A DNA stretch of 58,532 nucleotides from Verrucomicrobiales bacterium. GTDB lineage: Bacteria > Verrucomicrobiota > Verrucomicrobiia > Verrucomicrobiales > DEV007. The position numbers were made by a program, and so were the translations under genes. The DNA lies in the NCBI GenBank assembly GCA_021648365.1, contig JAKISY010000017.1:1-58532 (forward strand), given 5' to 3'. Positions 9,224-18,400 of the stretch are shown one piece after another. The notes below the pieces were generated by a model. The model had not been told where the DNA came from. It saw nothing but the letters and a program-made list of their open reading frames with translations, and did no database searches. How positions within the stretch are numbered: the first letter of the stretch is position 1; each line of letters starts with the position of its first letter.

Positions 9224-9676
9224 GTGCAAATGTTTTCGAGAGGAAGAGAAACCGCAGATTACGCTGATGGGCGCAGATGAAGAGGGATTGAAATGTAGGA
9301 GAACAGATGGCTTGAAAGAGCTGGGTATTCTTTGAGAATAGCCTCATGACTTCAAGCCCTCCAAGATTTCCAATCCATGGTTGATGAATGTGATAGCATT
9401 TGATGAAATGAGCAATCTATTCCCGCGCTAGGTGTTCCGAAAACCAGCCATCACGTCCTCTGATATTTATCTTGGTTGAATTCGATTAATCTTGGAATTT
9501 GATCGGTGCTTTTATAGATTGTAGCTATTCAATGAAGGTAAGACTGAATCAGATCAAGTTGATAGGTTCTTATCCAGTCGCCAAAGAACACCATGATGAA
9601 AAAATGGGGATGATGGAAGTTGTTTTCTCAAAGCCTCGTTAGAAAAAATCAAAGGTAAAGAATATACGCATACACC
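9224..9676. other. Intergenic region of about 450 bp
   Basis: No supported gene. It contains a copy of a short dispersed repeat at 9250-9280 (CCGCAGATTACGCTGATGGG) and a small palindrome TATTCTTTGAGAATA near 9325. The promoter of the following operon must lie in its right part, but I see no clear boxes. Confidence 0.5.
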
Positions 9677-10699
9677 ATGATGACGCAGAAAAACATCTAT
9701 TGGATAACAGCGATGTTGTTGGTGGACTTGATAGGAGCACCCTATCTGATTTCCGCCCAACCCCTTCCTAAGTTGGAAATCAAACGACCTAAAACCGAAG
9801 TGAAAACACCCGCTTCGGAATTCGAACTCAGAGAGCCCGAAGAAATCTATAAGCGAGTGTTCAAAACATCTCCGACTTGCTGTCCCCCTAACGAAAAGGA
9901 AAAACGCACGGGACGCACGCCTCAGCAAATACTGGAGCAAGCGGGTATCGATTTCCCAAAAGGCACCAGTGCTGAATACGATTGGGATACTGGACGGCTG
10001 ACGGTTCAGCACAAGCCCGACGGCATGTTATTAGTGGAAGCCTACATCGATAGGGTTTCTTCCCGCGCTGAACGTCACCTTATCTTTCAATTAGAGATTT
10101 ACCGCTTGCCTGCTTTGCTGGTTCTCGAATTACAGCAAAGCGCGAGTGAACAAGCTGACCATACTCCAGAGAGGAATGCCGTTTATGACCTGATCAAAAC
10201 AGAACATGCCAAATTGATCGGCAGTCTCAGTTTAGAATCTCGCAGTGGTCAGCGAGCAACCATGATAGACGGGCTGCAATACCGCTATTTGGATCGTTAT
10301 GAATGGGATGAGAAGAGCCAAAAGATCCTTCCGGTCTTTATGACTCAAGATGTAGGCACCGTGCTAGAAATCGATCCGGTATTAGGGGCGGATGACAGCA
10401 CCATGGATGTAAGCTTTAGTTTCGAGCATCACACCGCCCCGCCTGATCAAAAAATGACGCAGATCCGATTGCCTGATAGTGAAAGTAATATTGAGTTTCC
10501 TGTGCCTGTATTTCACAGCAAAAAAGTGATCACTCAGATCACCATGCAATCTGGCACCACAAGAATGATCTGCGTCTATCGCCCAACCGGCGATGAGGAA
10601 TACCAAAAGAAGGATTTGATGGAAGTGGTTTTCCTCAAGGCTTCTGTGGCTTCGAGCAACAGTCCGTTATTCACTAAAAAAGAAGTCACCGATCACTGA
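9677..10699 (+). CDS. Secreted protein with secretin-N-like domain, tandem copy 1
   Basis: This 340-residue protein has an N-terminal hydrophobic signal (about 1-27, ending around ISAQ). A CCPP motif sits near residue 71. The block ILEQAGIDFPKGTSAEYDW and GRLTVQHKPDGMLLVEAYID resembles the N-terminal fold of verrucomicrobial and planctomycetal secretin-like proteins. Later blocks include GTVLEIDPVLGADDSTM. There is no beta-barrel secretin domain, so it is not a complete secretin. The next gene, 32 bp downstream, is a clear paralogue with the same motifs in the same order. Together with the DUF3472 gene they form a probable operon. The role is unknown; an envelope location is inferred. Confidence 0.7.
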   Translation: MMTQKNIYWITAMLLVDLIGAPYLISAQPLPKLEIKRPKTEVKTPASEFELREPEEIYKRVFKTSPTCCPPNEKEKRTGRTPQQILEQAGIDFPKGTSAEYDWDTGRLTVQHKPDGMLLVEAYIDRVSSRAERHLIFQLEIYRLPALLVLELQQSASEQADHTPERNAVYDLIKTEHAKLIGSLSLESRSGQRATMIDGLQYRYLDRYEWDEKSQKILPVFMTQDVGTVLEIDPVLGADDSTMDVSFSFEHHTAPPDQKMTQIRLPDSESNIEFPVPVFHSKKVITQITMQSGTTRMICVYRPTGDEEYQKKDLMEVVFLKASVASSNSPLFTKKEVTDH

Positions 10700-10731
10700 A
10701 TGGATATATCCAAAACTCCTTTCCGATATAT

Positions 10732-11739
10732 ATGAAATGGATTCAACAGATTTGCTTCACGACTTTTTTTTGCCTTATGACAGTGCCTGTGATTTTGGCA
10801 GGAGAGCTGCCGAAATTGAATATCAAGCGTGAGGCGCTGCTCAGTAAACAAGTGCATGAAAATCCCGTCCCTAAAGCTCCTAACAAGATCTACACTCGCA
10901 CATTCAAAATCATTTCATACGCTTGCTGCCCTCCCGATGAGTCACACAAAAACAGCAAGCGGCGAACAGCACAGAGTATTTTAGAAGACGCTGGCGTGAG
11001 ATTCCCTGAGGGAACCAGTGCGGTATATATCAATCACTTAGGTCAACTGATCGTAAAACATTACCCTTCAGGGATGAAGATGGTCGAGGCCTATATGCAG
11101 AGTATTCATGGTAGACCAGATAAAGACATACGGTATCAAATTGAGATCTATAGGCTACCCAGAATATTAGCACAACAGATTCAGCGAAGCGTTGAAGCGC
11201 AAGTAGATCATCGTCCTGAGCGCGATGCCGTATTGGAGTTGGTGAAAAAAGAGCAAGCGCAGTTGGTCAACAGCGTCGTTCTTGATGCTCGCAGTGGGCA
11301 GCGCGCTGTGTATGAAGACGTGACCGAGCACCTCTATTTGAGCCGATATGAGTGGCGGGACAGCATGCAAGCAGCGGTTCCCATATTCGAAAAACAGAAG
11401 GTTGGCACTGTTTTTATGATTGATCCAGTATTGGGGGCGAATGAATATACCATGACTGTGGATTTGTTATTGGAGCATCACACCGCAGAACCAACGAATA
11501 AAACGAGCCAGGTATGGCTGCCTAACAAGGATGTCATGACGGCTGTGTCGCTACCGGTTTTTCACAAAGAAATTATCCGCACCCAAATAACAACGATCAG
11601 TGGCCATACTCGTCTCATTGGCACTTTCCGACCAAGCGGGAAAAGTGAAGACAAAAAGCAGGATCTGATGGATATTGTCTTCCTAAAAGGAACGGTGGTG
11701 TTTATAAAGGAAGTGGATCGGACAACTAACTTACCATGA
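10732..11739 (+). CDS. Secreted protein with secretin-N-like domain, tandem copy 2
   Basis: The 335 residues are a paralogue of the preceding gene. Shared are the signal peptide, the PKLNIKR segment after it, a CCPP motif, ILEDAGVRFPEGTSAVY, VEAQVDHRPERDAVLELV, RSGQRAV, GTVFMIDPVLGA and EHHTAEPTNK. Similarity extends along the full length, so this is gene duplication rather than a shared domain. Its TGA overlaps the ATG of the next gene in an ATGA, which suggests translational coupling. Function unknown; probably periplasmic or envelope-associated. Confidence 0.7.
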   Translation: MKWIQQICFTTFFCLMTVPVILAGELPKLNIKREALLSKQVHENPVPKAPNKIYTRTFKIISYACCPPDESHKNSKRRTAQSILEDAGVRFPEGTSAVYINHLGQLIVKHYPSGMKMVEAYMQSIHGRPDKDIRYQIEIYRLPRILAQQIQRSVEAQVDHRPERDAVLELVKKEQAQLVNSVVLDARSGQRAVYEDVTEHLYLSRYEWRDSMQAAVPIFEKQKVGTVFMIDPVLGANEYTMTVDLLLEHHTAEPTNKTSQVWLPNKDVMTAVSLPVFHKEIIRTQITTISGHTRLIGTFRPSGKSEDKKQDLMDIVFLKGTVVFIKEVDRTTNLP

Positions 11740-13478
11740 TGAAAACAATTTCGAGATATTTTGTATTAAGCCTGTTTTATTTTCAAGGGACTTTAGCTGG
11801 CATTTTAGCAGAACCGCTTGGTCAGCTATCGTCATCAAGCGGGCAGTTGGGTCAGGCTTTGTCTTGGGTGGATGTGCCGGATTCAAAGGATCTGGTATAT
11901 GCTGTTCAGTTCAGTAGGGACGGGCGCTTGTTGCTGACTGCTAATGAATCCTTTTTTCCAAAACTAGGATTAAGAGCAGAGGGGACGGGGACGGTGGCAG
12001 ATGTGGCGAATCTCAATGGGGGTAAGAGTTTTGCCACTCTTGGCAAATGGGATGCAGGCGATGCTGCAGAGTGGGGGACCTGGTTGACCAAGCCGGGCAA
12101 AATCAAACTACATTTGCGCTTTCGTGCAGGGGGTAGCAAGAGTCGATTCAAGATCGAGCTTGTGAGCGGGGATCATTCTAGCTCGGTGCCCCAATCTTCT
12201 TCATTCTCGGTGAGCAAAAAAATGGCGGCGGTGGATTTTGATGTCAAACAAGCTGGCAGGTATTCGATCGTATTGACTTGTGAAAAGGGCGGCAGAGGCG
12301 TGGTTTTCGATTGGATAGAAATCGATGGTGCGGCAGCTGAAGGTGGGGGAGTGCTCCGCAAACGCTGGCGGCCCGCAGCAGCTCACACTCGTTTCAGTAG
12401 TTCTCGCGCGACTGGGCGAGTTCGGCTTTGGGTGATGGAGATGGATGCGGTTGCGGGAGATCTTGGTTTTTATTCTCCGATCACGACTCCCTTTGGCTAT
12501 TATGGTCCGACTTGGAATGCGAATGGCACGGTCAATGCAGGGATCAATTTTTCGATTTGGTCTTTTCAGCGAGGGCAATCAGAGCCTCCTGTCGAGCAGC
12601 TTTCTCATTTGCTGGCGATCGGGAATCGTCAGGCTGAATTTAGTGGATTCGACCATGAGGGTACAGGGGTGAAAATCCGAGGCTGGGAGCCGCTCGCAGG
12701 TCGTCAGGGTCAAAAACAAACTCTTGCCCTGCGAGTCGAACCTGGTGAGAAGTATGACACCTATTACAGTTACTTTTATGCGACCGATGAAAAACGCTGG
12801 CGACTGTTTGGGGTGGGCAACAAGTATAACAAAGGCAAGCCCTTGAAATCGCTGACAGTAGGCAGTTTTGTGGAAGTGCCGGGGCCCCCGCCGGTGCAGC
12901 GCACAGGTGCGTGGGAGCGCAGAATGCGCTATCGTGGTTGGGTGATGGATGATAAGGGTAAGTGGTCAGCGCTGGATCAAATGGGGGGTGGAGATGTCGA
13001 TAAAGCGACAGGGCTGACTTACACCGATCGCGGGATTGGTGAAGACGGCTGGTTTTATTTGCAAACCGGTGGGTGGTATTTCCGCAAAGTGAAAAATGGA
13101 GGGGCAGTTAAGGTAGTCGCACCGTCTGCGAGCCCAAAACCTAGTTATCTCGATGCTAAAGGCATAGCTTTTTTGACGACACTTCCAGCCGAGATAAATC
13201 TACCGAAGATAGAGCGCAATGGCGATCAAGTTCGCGTGAGCTTGGAGATCAGGAATATTGGAAAAAATCCAAAGGTCACGCTCTACTGGGGAGAGAAGGA
13301 GGGGCTCACTTTTGCTGATCGCTGGCAACATCAAAAGCAAGTTGCGGCGAAAATCCGAGAAGGGAAAAACCAAGTAATTTTGAAAAAGGTGCCTGCGGGG
13401 AAAGTGGTTTTTGTGCGTGCTTTATTGCAAAACGACGACGGACAATTTTGGACGGTGGAAACGGCTTCTGCGAAATGA
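11736..13478 (+). CDS. Secreted DUF3472 protein
   Basis: The 580 residues begin with a signal peptide (about 1-26). An N-terminal beta-sandwich follows (about 40-205, DUF5077-like: GGKSFATLGKWDAGDAAEWG), then a DUF3472 domain (about 220-400; FGYYGPTWNANGTVNAGINF and SIWSF are its hallmark). A C-terminal fibronectin-III-like segment (about 495-575) ends with VRALLQNDDGQFWT. DUF3472 proteins are common in Bacteroidetes and the PVC phyla, and a carbohydrate-binding role is often suspected but not shown. The start codon overlaps the stop of the previous gene, so the three genes from 9677 are likely one operon. Confidence 0.75.
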   Translation: MMKTISRYFVLSLFYFQGTLAGILAEPLGQLSSSSGQLGQALSWVDVPDSKDLVYAVQFSRDGRLLLTANESFFPKLGLRAEGTGTVADVANLNGGKSFATLGKWDAGDAAEWGTWLTKPGKIKLHLRFRAGGSKSRFKIELVSGDHSSSVPQSSSFSVSKKMAAVDFDVKQAGRYSIVLTCEKGGRGVVFDWIEIDGAAAEGGGVLRKRWRPAAAHTRFSSSRATGRVRLWVMEMDAVAGDLGFYSPITTPFGYYGPTWNANGTVNAGINFSIWSFQRGQSEPPVEQLSHLLAIGNRQAEFSGFDHEGTGVKIRGWEPLAGRQGQKQTLALRVEPGEKYDTYYSYFYATDEKRWRLFGVGNKYNKGKPLKSLTVGSFVEVPGPPPVQRTGAWERRMRYRGWVMDDKGKWSALDQMGGGDVDKATGLTYTDRGIGEDGWFYLQTGGWYFRKVKNGGAVKVVAPSASPKPSYLDAKGIAFLTTLPAEINLPKIERNGDQVRVSLEIRNIGKNPKVTLYWGEKEGLTFADRWQHQKQVAAKIREGKNQVILKKVPAGKVVFVRALLQNDDGQFWTVETASAK

Positions 13479-13503
13479 TGCTACCTAACGAGATGACTGA
13501 GGT

Positions 13504-13674
13504 TTACGGGGCGACGAATAAGTTCTTCGCCCAGTTAGGAATTTGACCTGCAGTTTTATGGTGTAGCTTTCCGTCAGTGAACTCTGCAATCAGTCGATAG
13601 GGTTCTTCGTAACTACTGTTGTAGAATGTAATTTTGCCTGCAGCATTAGGCCGGCAAGCATAATGAGGCTTCAC
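13504..13674 (-). CDS. 56-residue ORF coupled to a ParD-like antitoxin, candidate partner
   Basis: A GTG at 13674-13672 overlaps the TGA of the ParD-like gene (GTGA), and the frame continues for 56 codons to a TAA at 13504. The product starts VKPHYACRPNAAGKITFYNS and ends in NWAKNLFVAP. It has mixed composition, few rare residues and no signal peptide, and it looks like real protein rather than noise. I recognise no toxin family. Position and coupling suggest the second gene of a toxin-antitoxin operon, but it could also be the eroded end of a larger toxin. Confidence 0.5.
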   Translation of the reverse strand: MKPHYACRPNAAGKITFYNSSYEEPYRLIAEFTDGKLHHKTAGQIPNWAKNLFVAP

Positions 13675-13943
13675 TTCAAACGGTGGTTTTTAGACTTGTT
13701 GATGACCTCCTGCGCCATCTTGCGTCCCTTCTTTGTTCCAAAAAGTGCTAGTGCCTTGTCGAGCTGCTTGGCTGCAACTGTTCGTGCCACCTTTTCTTGT
13801 GCTGGGTAGGCTAGCGCCACCTCCATCACTCTGCCGATAGCTGCCCAGTGATCAATCTGCTGGGGAGGTGAGCGGTGGTGCAGTTTCGCCTGCCTTTTAG
13901 CTTCTTCAATAAGCTCATCACTCACACGTACGGATTGACTCAC
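13671..13943 (-). CDS. ParD-like antitoxin (PF11903 type)
   Basis: This is a 90-residue protein if started at the GTG at 13943; a TTG at 13970 would lie inside the putative operator and is less likely. The N-terminal half (SQSVRVSDELIEEAKRQAKL followed by HHRSPPQQIDHWAAIGRVME) matches the ParD-like ribbon-helix-helix family of type II antitoxins. The C-terminal part (KKGRKMAQEVINKSKNHRLK) would be the toxin-binding or flexible end. It overlaps the 56-residue ORF by four bases. Autoregulation through the palindrome just upstream is expected from the family. Confidence 0.75.
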   Translation of the reverse strand: MSQSVRVSDELIEEAKRQAKLHHRSPPQQIDHWAAIGRVMEVALAYPAQEKVARTVAAKQLDKALALFGTKKGRKMAQEVINKSKNHRLK

Positions 13944-13949
13944 GAGGTA

Positions 13950-13975
13950 ATTTGTGACAATTTGCCACAAATGTC
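13950..13975 (-). promoter_or_regulatory. Candidate operator of the ParD-like gene
   Basis: On the minus strand TTGTGGCAAATTGTCACAA is an imperfect palindrome (13951-13969 region) directly upstream of the GTG start. The 12-mer TGCCACAAATGT (13963-13974) recurs exactly upstream of the RelB-like antitoxin at 49288-49299. Confidence 0.45.
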
Positions 13976-14042
13976 AAACAGATTAGCCTCGGATGGCTAA
14001 TGGGAATTTGAGAATGGAGTAAGCTATGGATCAATAGTAAAA

Positions 14043-15413
14043 ATGAAATTAGCACAAAGCCATTCATCTCTGAAAGGAGGAACACTGATATTAGCGTGGA
14101 TTTTATTATGGCTTGGACTGGTGCAAGCGGGTGGCTTGAAGAATGTCATTCCCGACAATCAAAAGCCGCTTGCCAAAATATTTCCGCCGTCTGCAGATGA
14201 AAGGGCAAATCCTGGGCAGGGGAAATTTGTTATCTTCACTAGAGAGCCAGTGGGTAAGGGTTGGGATTTCATCGCGGCTGCTTGGGAATGTATTCCCTCA
14301 CGTCCCGATTTGGCGATCACCAAGCGGGTGGAATTTTGCCACTCATCTTGGAACGCCACAGCTTTGCAGGATGTGACGGTAGCAGATGGCAGCCACGGTT
14401 TGTATCCGCGCTATGTGAAGCTGCAAGTGGATAGCGGAGATCGGGATTTTCACACTAACCTTTATGATATTGACTATCGCAGCTGGGATGTGAAAACTTT
14501 GTGGCAAGGGCATCGTTTTAGAGCTTTCGGAACAATAAGAGATAGGATTTTTTGCCATAGTTCAGACGGTTGGGTTACCATCAATGCTCATACTGGAAAA
14601 TTAGGGCAACCCCCTGCTTTTATACCTTTGACGGTAGCTGGGAATTTTTGGATAGTAAAAAAATCCCAGAGTGACGAGAGTGTTTGGTCTTATGATCCCA
14701 AAAACCGTGAATTTGTGGCAGAGTTCAAAGCGATCAAACGACCTGATTTTGGTTTTGCATGGTCGCGTTTGTCAACTGATGGCAAAAGCCGCGCCTGGAT
14801 AAAAGCCACTGCACCTGAAGACTGGCGAGGAGGTTCGCTAATGGGCGAGTTGATATTGCAAAGGGCAAATACCAAGCAGGATATTCTCATTCCAGTAGAA
14901 TTGCAGGCGTATGCAGGCAGTGGTGTCCCTGTGATACCTGATCGAGTGGAACTCAAATTTTCTGCCAAAGGGAATGTTTTGCTTCGAGTTGGAAACGTCG
15001 ACAAACGAGGACAAGATCGCTTGTGGAGTATAGGTGTGTTGACGGGAAAAATTCACTCAGAGTCAACGATGCCTTTGAGCTACGTTGTTGAAGAAAGGGA
15101 TTTTTTTGATGGAGTTCCTTTGCCAGAATACCTACAAAAAGAAATAAGGGGCTTTGATCACTTTGGACGCGGTGGCTTGGCTCCGGCTTTTTTGCTACAT
15201 CTCGGCATTTTAAAAGAAAAGCCTCAATACCCCGATTGCCATGTCGCTGTATCGCCAAGCGGGCGCCATATTTTTTATAAAGCCAAAAAAGGACCGCTAG
15301 CTGGGGTTTTTATTTATGGTGATTTGTTGAACAAAAAAGCTAAGCGGTTCCAAGCGCCAGATATGTTCAAAAGACCCATTGCGATGGATATCATCTGGGT
15401 GGATGCTCATTAG
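14043..15413 (+). CDS. Secreted protein of unknown function
   Basis: This 456-residue protein has an N-terminal signal (about 10-29, ending LGLVQAG). I recognise no named domain. The sequence is beta-rich with repeated segments of the type GLYPRYVKLQVDSGDRDFHT, NLYDIDYRSW and VAVSPSGRHIFYKAKKG, suggesting a beta-propeller-like fold, possibly TolB-like; this is inference. The last block GVFIYGDLLNKKAKRF to MDIIWVDAH is repeated in a decayed copy at 24480-24652, behind the following gene. The giant TPR gene begins 56 bp downstream on the same strand, so the two are probably co-transcribed. Confidence 0.6.
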   Translation: MKLAQSHSSLKGGTLILAWILLWLGLVQAGGLKNVIPDNQKPLAKIFPPSADERANPGQGKFVIFTREPVGKGWDFIAAAWECIPSRPDLAITKRVEFCHSSWNATALQDVTVADGSHGLYPRYVKLQVDSGDRDFHTNLYDIDYRSWDVKTLWQGHRFRAFGTIRDRIFCHSSDGWVTINAHTGKLGQPPAFIPLTVAGNFWIVKKSQSDESVWSYDPKNREFVAEFKAIKRPDFGFAWSRLSTDGKSRAWIKATAPEDWRGGSLMGELILQRANTKQDILIPVELQAYAGSGVPVIPDRVELKFSAKGNVLLRVGNVDKRGQDRLWSIGVLTGKIHSESTMPLSYVVEERDFFDGVPLPEYLQKEIRGFDHFGRGGLAPAFLLHLGILKEKPQYPDCHVAVSPSGRHIFYKAKKGPLAGVFIYGDLLNKKAKRFQAPDMFKRPIAMDIIWVDAH

Positions 15414-15469
15414 CCAAGCCCATTTTTTATATGTTTTATTGCGGTGATGCCGCTTAGAGTATCAATCTT

Positions 15470-18400
15470 ATGAAAGTAGTAAATATAATGATGACACTGG
15501 TTGTTTGCTTGGTTGTTTCAAACATCTATGGACAAAAGCAAGCGCCTGGTGTTTCTAGCAAGACCCTGAAATACCATAAGGTATTGGCGAAACGTCCGAA
15601 TTCGGGTTACTTGTATGATCGCTTTTACGGTTCGTGGTTAGAGGGCGGCACGGCAGAAAGTTTGCGGAAATTTTTACAGGAAAAAGCACAAGCGACTGCT
15701 GCAACTATGGGAGATCATCTTTTGCTGGCCTTTTTTTATGCTAAACAGGGCGAGGATAGTAAGGCTCTGAAAGTGTTTGAGAAGGCTTTGCTGCAGGATG
15801 GATTAAGTGCGCAGGCATGGCTGGAAAAAGCTAAAATAGAAGCGCGAATTTTGAAGTTTGATGACGCTCTGGCTGATTTGAACACGGCGTTGACGGTCGC
15901 TCCAAAAATGGAGCTGGAGGTGAGGATTAACAAGTTGAAGGGTCGCTTGTTAGCTAAAATGGGCAATAATGAGCAGGCCCTTAAGGTGTGGCAAACTCTG
16001 ATCGCAGAGCATCCGGATGATGTTGAATTGCGAGAAGACGTGATCGAACTGCTTAGTGACGAAGGCCTGTATGTTGAGGCCATTGAAGTGGCCAAAGAGC
16101 TGAGTGAAATCACCCGTGATTCTTATCAAAAAATACAACGCAAGCTATTAACCGGAGATTTGCAACAACGGGCAGGCCTGGCTGAAGAGGCGCTGGCGAC
16201 TTATGGAGAGTCTTTGATACAAACCGGGCATGGCACTTGGATTGAGCGTGAAATTCTAAGCCAAATTGACCGTATGTTTCGGCGTAAAGATGACATTGAT
16301 GGCTTGCTTGCTTATTTCTCCGATTTAGTAAAAAAAGAAGGCAAGCGTATGGCTCTGCGTCAAAGACAAGCAGGTTTGTTAGGTGAGTTGGGGGATGAAA
16401 AATCTGCGATCGCGGCTTGGAAGACTATTTTAAAACTGACGCCAGGAGACTTGCTTGTGCGCGAGGCCTATATAGCTGCTCTGGTTCAGATGAAACGTCA
16501 TGAGCAGGCGGTGGAGCAAATGCAGCTTTTGCTAGGAATTTTTCCTAACGATCCAGAAGGGCAGTTGCGCCTCGCGCAACTGCAGTGGGCGGCGGAGGAC
16601 GCGCAGGGTGCGGGACAAAGTATCGCTCGATATTTGCAGCAGTCGGAGCGGGGTGAGTATGTCTATTTACGAGCGGCAAGATGGTTGCAGGCTTTCAGCC
16701 TAGAACAAGAGGCGCTATCGATATATAAAAAAATATTGCTGGAATTCCCTGAAAGCATTGCTGCTCGCGAGGTGTATGCGGGCTTTTTGTTTGAAACAAA
16801 GGATAAAGAACAAGCCTTGCTGATCTGGAAAAAACTAGCTGCCGAGGGCGACGCGGCACAGGCGGTTCGCATCGCGAGGACTTTGAGCGCACGGGGTCAA
16901 TTTTCGAGTGCGTATCAAGTTCTGAGAGCGCGTTATGATGACTTGAAGGGCGACGACTTTTACCTTGCTCAATTGATCGATGCGGCGCTGAGGGCGAAGG
17001 CGACCGAGGAAGTTTTCCCCTGGGTGCGGAGGCGAGTGCAGCTGGCAAGTTCGGGCAGTGAATTGGTCGATGCTACGGAGCAGGCTTTGCAATGGTTGCG
17101 CCGCTCGGATGATGTCAAACAGCGGGTGCAGGAGATGCAAAAAAATGAGCAGACACTCAGTGCACAAGAGTTGTGTCTGTTGGCTGAATTGCACAACCAT
17201 TTGGGTGACTTCGAGGCTGCGCGTGAGTTGTTACTGAGGGTGCAGGGGGCAGGGCGGGTATTTGCTTTGGCGCAACTGGCGCGCTTGCATTATATGCGTA
17301 AAGACTGGGCCAGTGCTGCGGAAATTGTAAGGCGGCAGATTAAATTGCCTGGCGGACTGAAAATTTCAAACATAAAACAATTGGTTGATCTGTATCAACG
17401 CAGCGGAGATTTGAAAAATACTTTGCAGTGGATTGGCGAGTGGAAAAAACTGTCACCAGCAAGTGCTGCGCCGTGGATGCGGCAGGCGCAGACTTTGTTG
17501 GAATCAGGCGCGGTGGAGGAATCTTTGAAAATATTGCGTTTGGCGACGCGGCGTTTTGAGGACAATAAGGCGCTAAGTGTCAAGCTAGCAGAGACTCTTG
17601 TTGAGATGGGTAAAACAAGCGATGCGATGCAGATATATTGGCGATTGTATGACGAGGCGCAAGATGCTTTGCGCAAGATGCCCTGGGTGGGTAGGCTGGG
17701 CAGAATTGCTGCAGAGAGCGGTGGCACGGCTTTGTTGATTGCGAGCTTCGATGAGCGCAAGCGTCAGAATCGTCAATCGATTGTGCCCTTACTGGCTATG
17801 GCGGAGATCTATCGGCTTGGCGATCGCGATGAAGAGCGCCGTCAGGTGCTACTGGAAGCGGCTCGGTTGAAGCCCAAGGATGTTGTGTTGCTGCATCAGT
17901 TGGCTAGCATTGATGAGCAGGACGGGAGAATCGAAGATGCGCGTCAATCGTTACGCGCGGCGATGGAATTCGACCAAAGCGGGCGCACTCACAAGCGTCT
18001 GGCACGCTTGTATTTTTTGACAGCGGATTATGAAAAAGGCTTTGAGGTCATGCAGCAGGCACAAACAAGAAAGGGTAGTGGCAAGGACGCCATAGCGGAG
18101 CCTGAGTTGTTGGAGGAGGTTTATAATTCCATCATTCAGGCAGGAGAGTGGGAGCGGGCGGCAGATTTCCTTAAACGTTTTCTAGTGGATCGACCGCAAG
18201 ACTATCGTTTACAGTATCTTTATGCGGTGGCTCTGGAGGAAGGCGAGCAATATCAAATGGCGATGGAGGCTTTTGTGAACCTACTCTCTTACAAGGAGGA
18301 ACTGCCCGCTCGTAATAACGCTGATGCGAGTGTGAAAACCCAGCCGGCTGTGAACAGACAGCATGCGGCGATGAAAAAAGAGCGCAAAGATGCTGATAAC

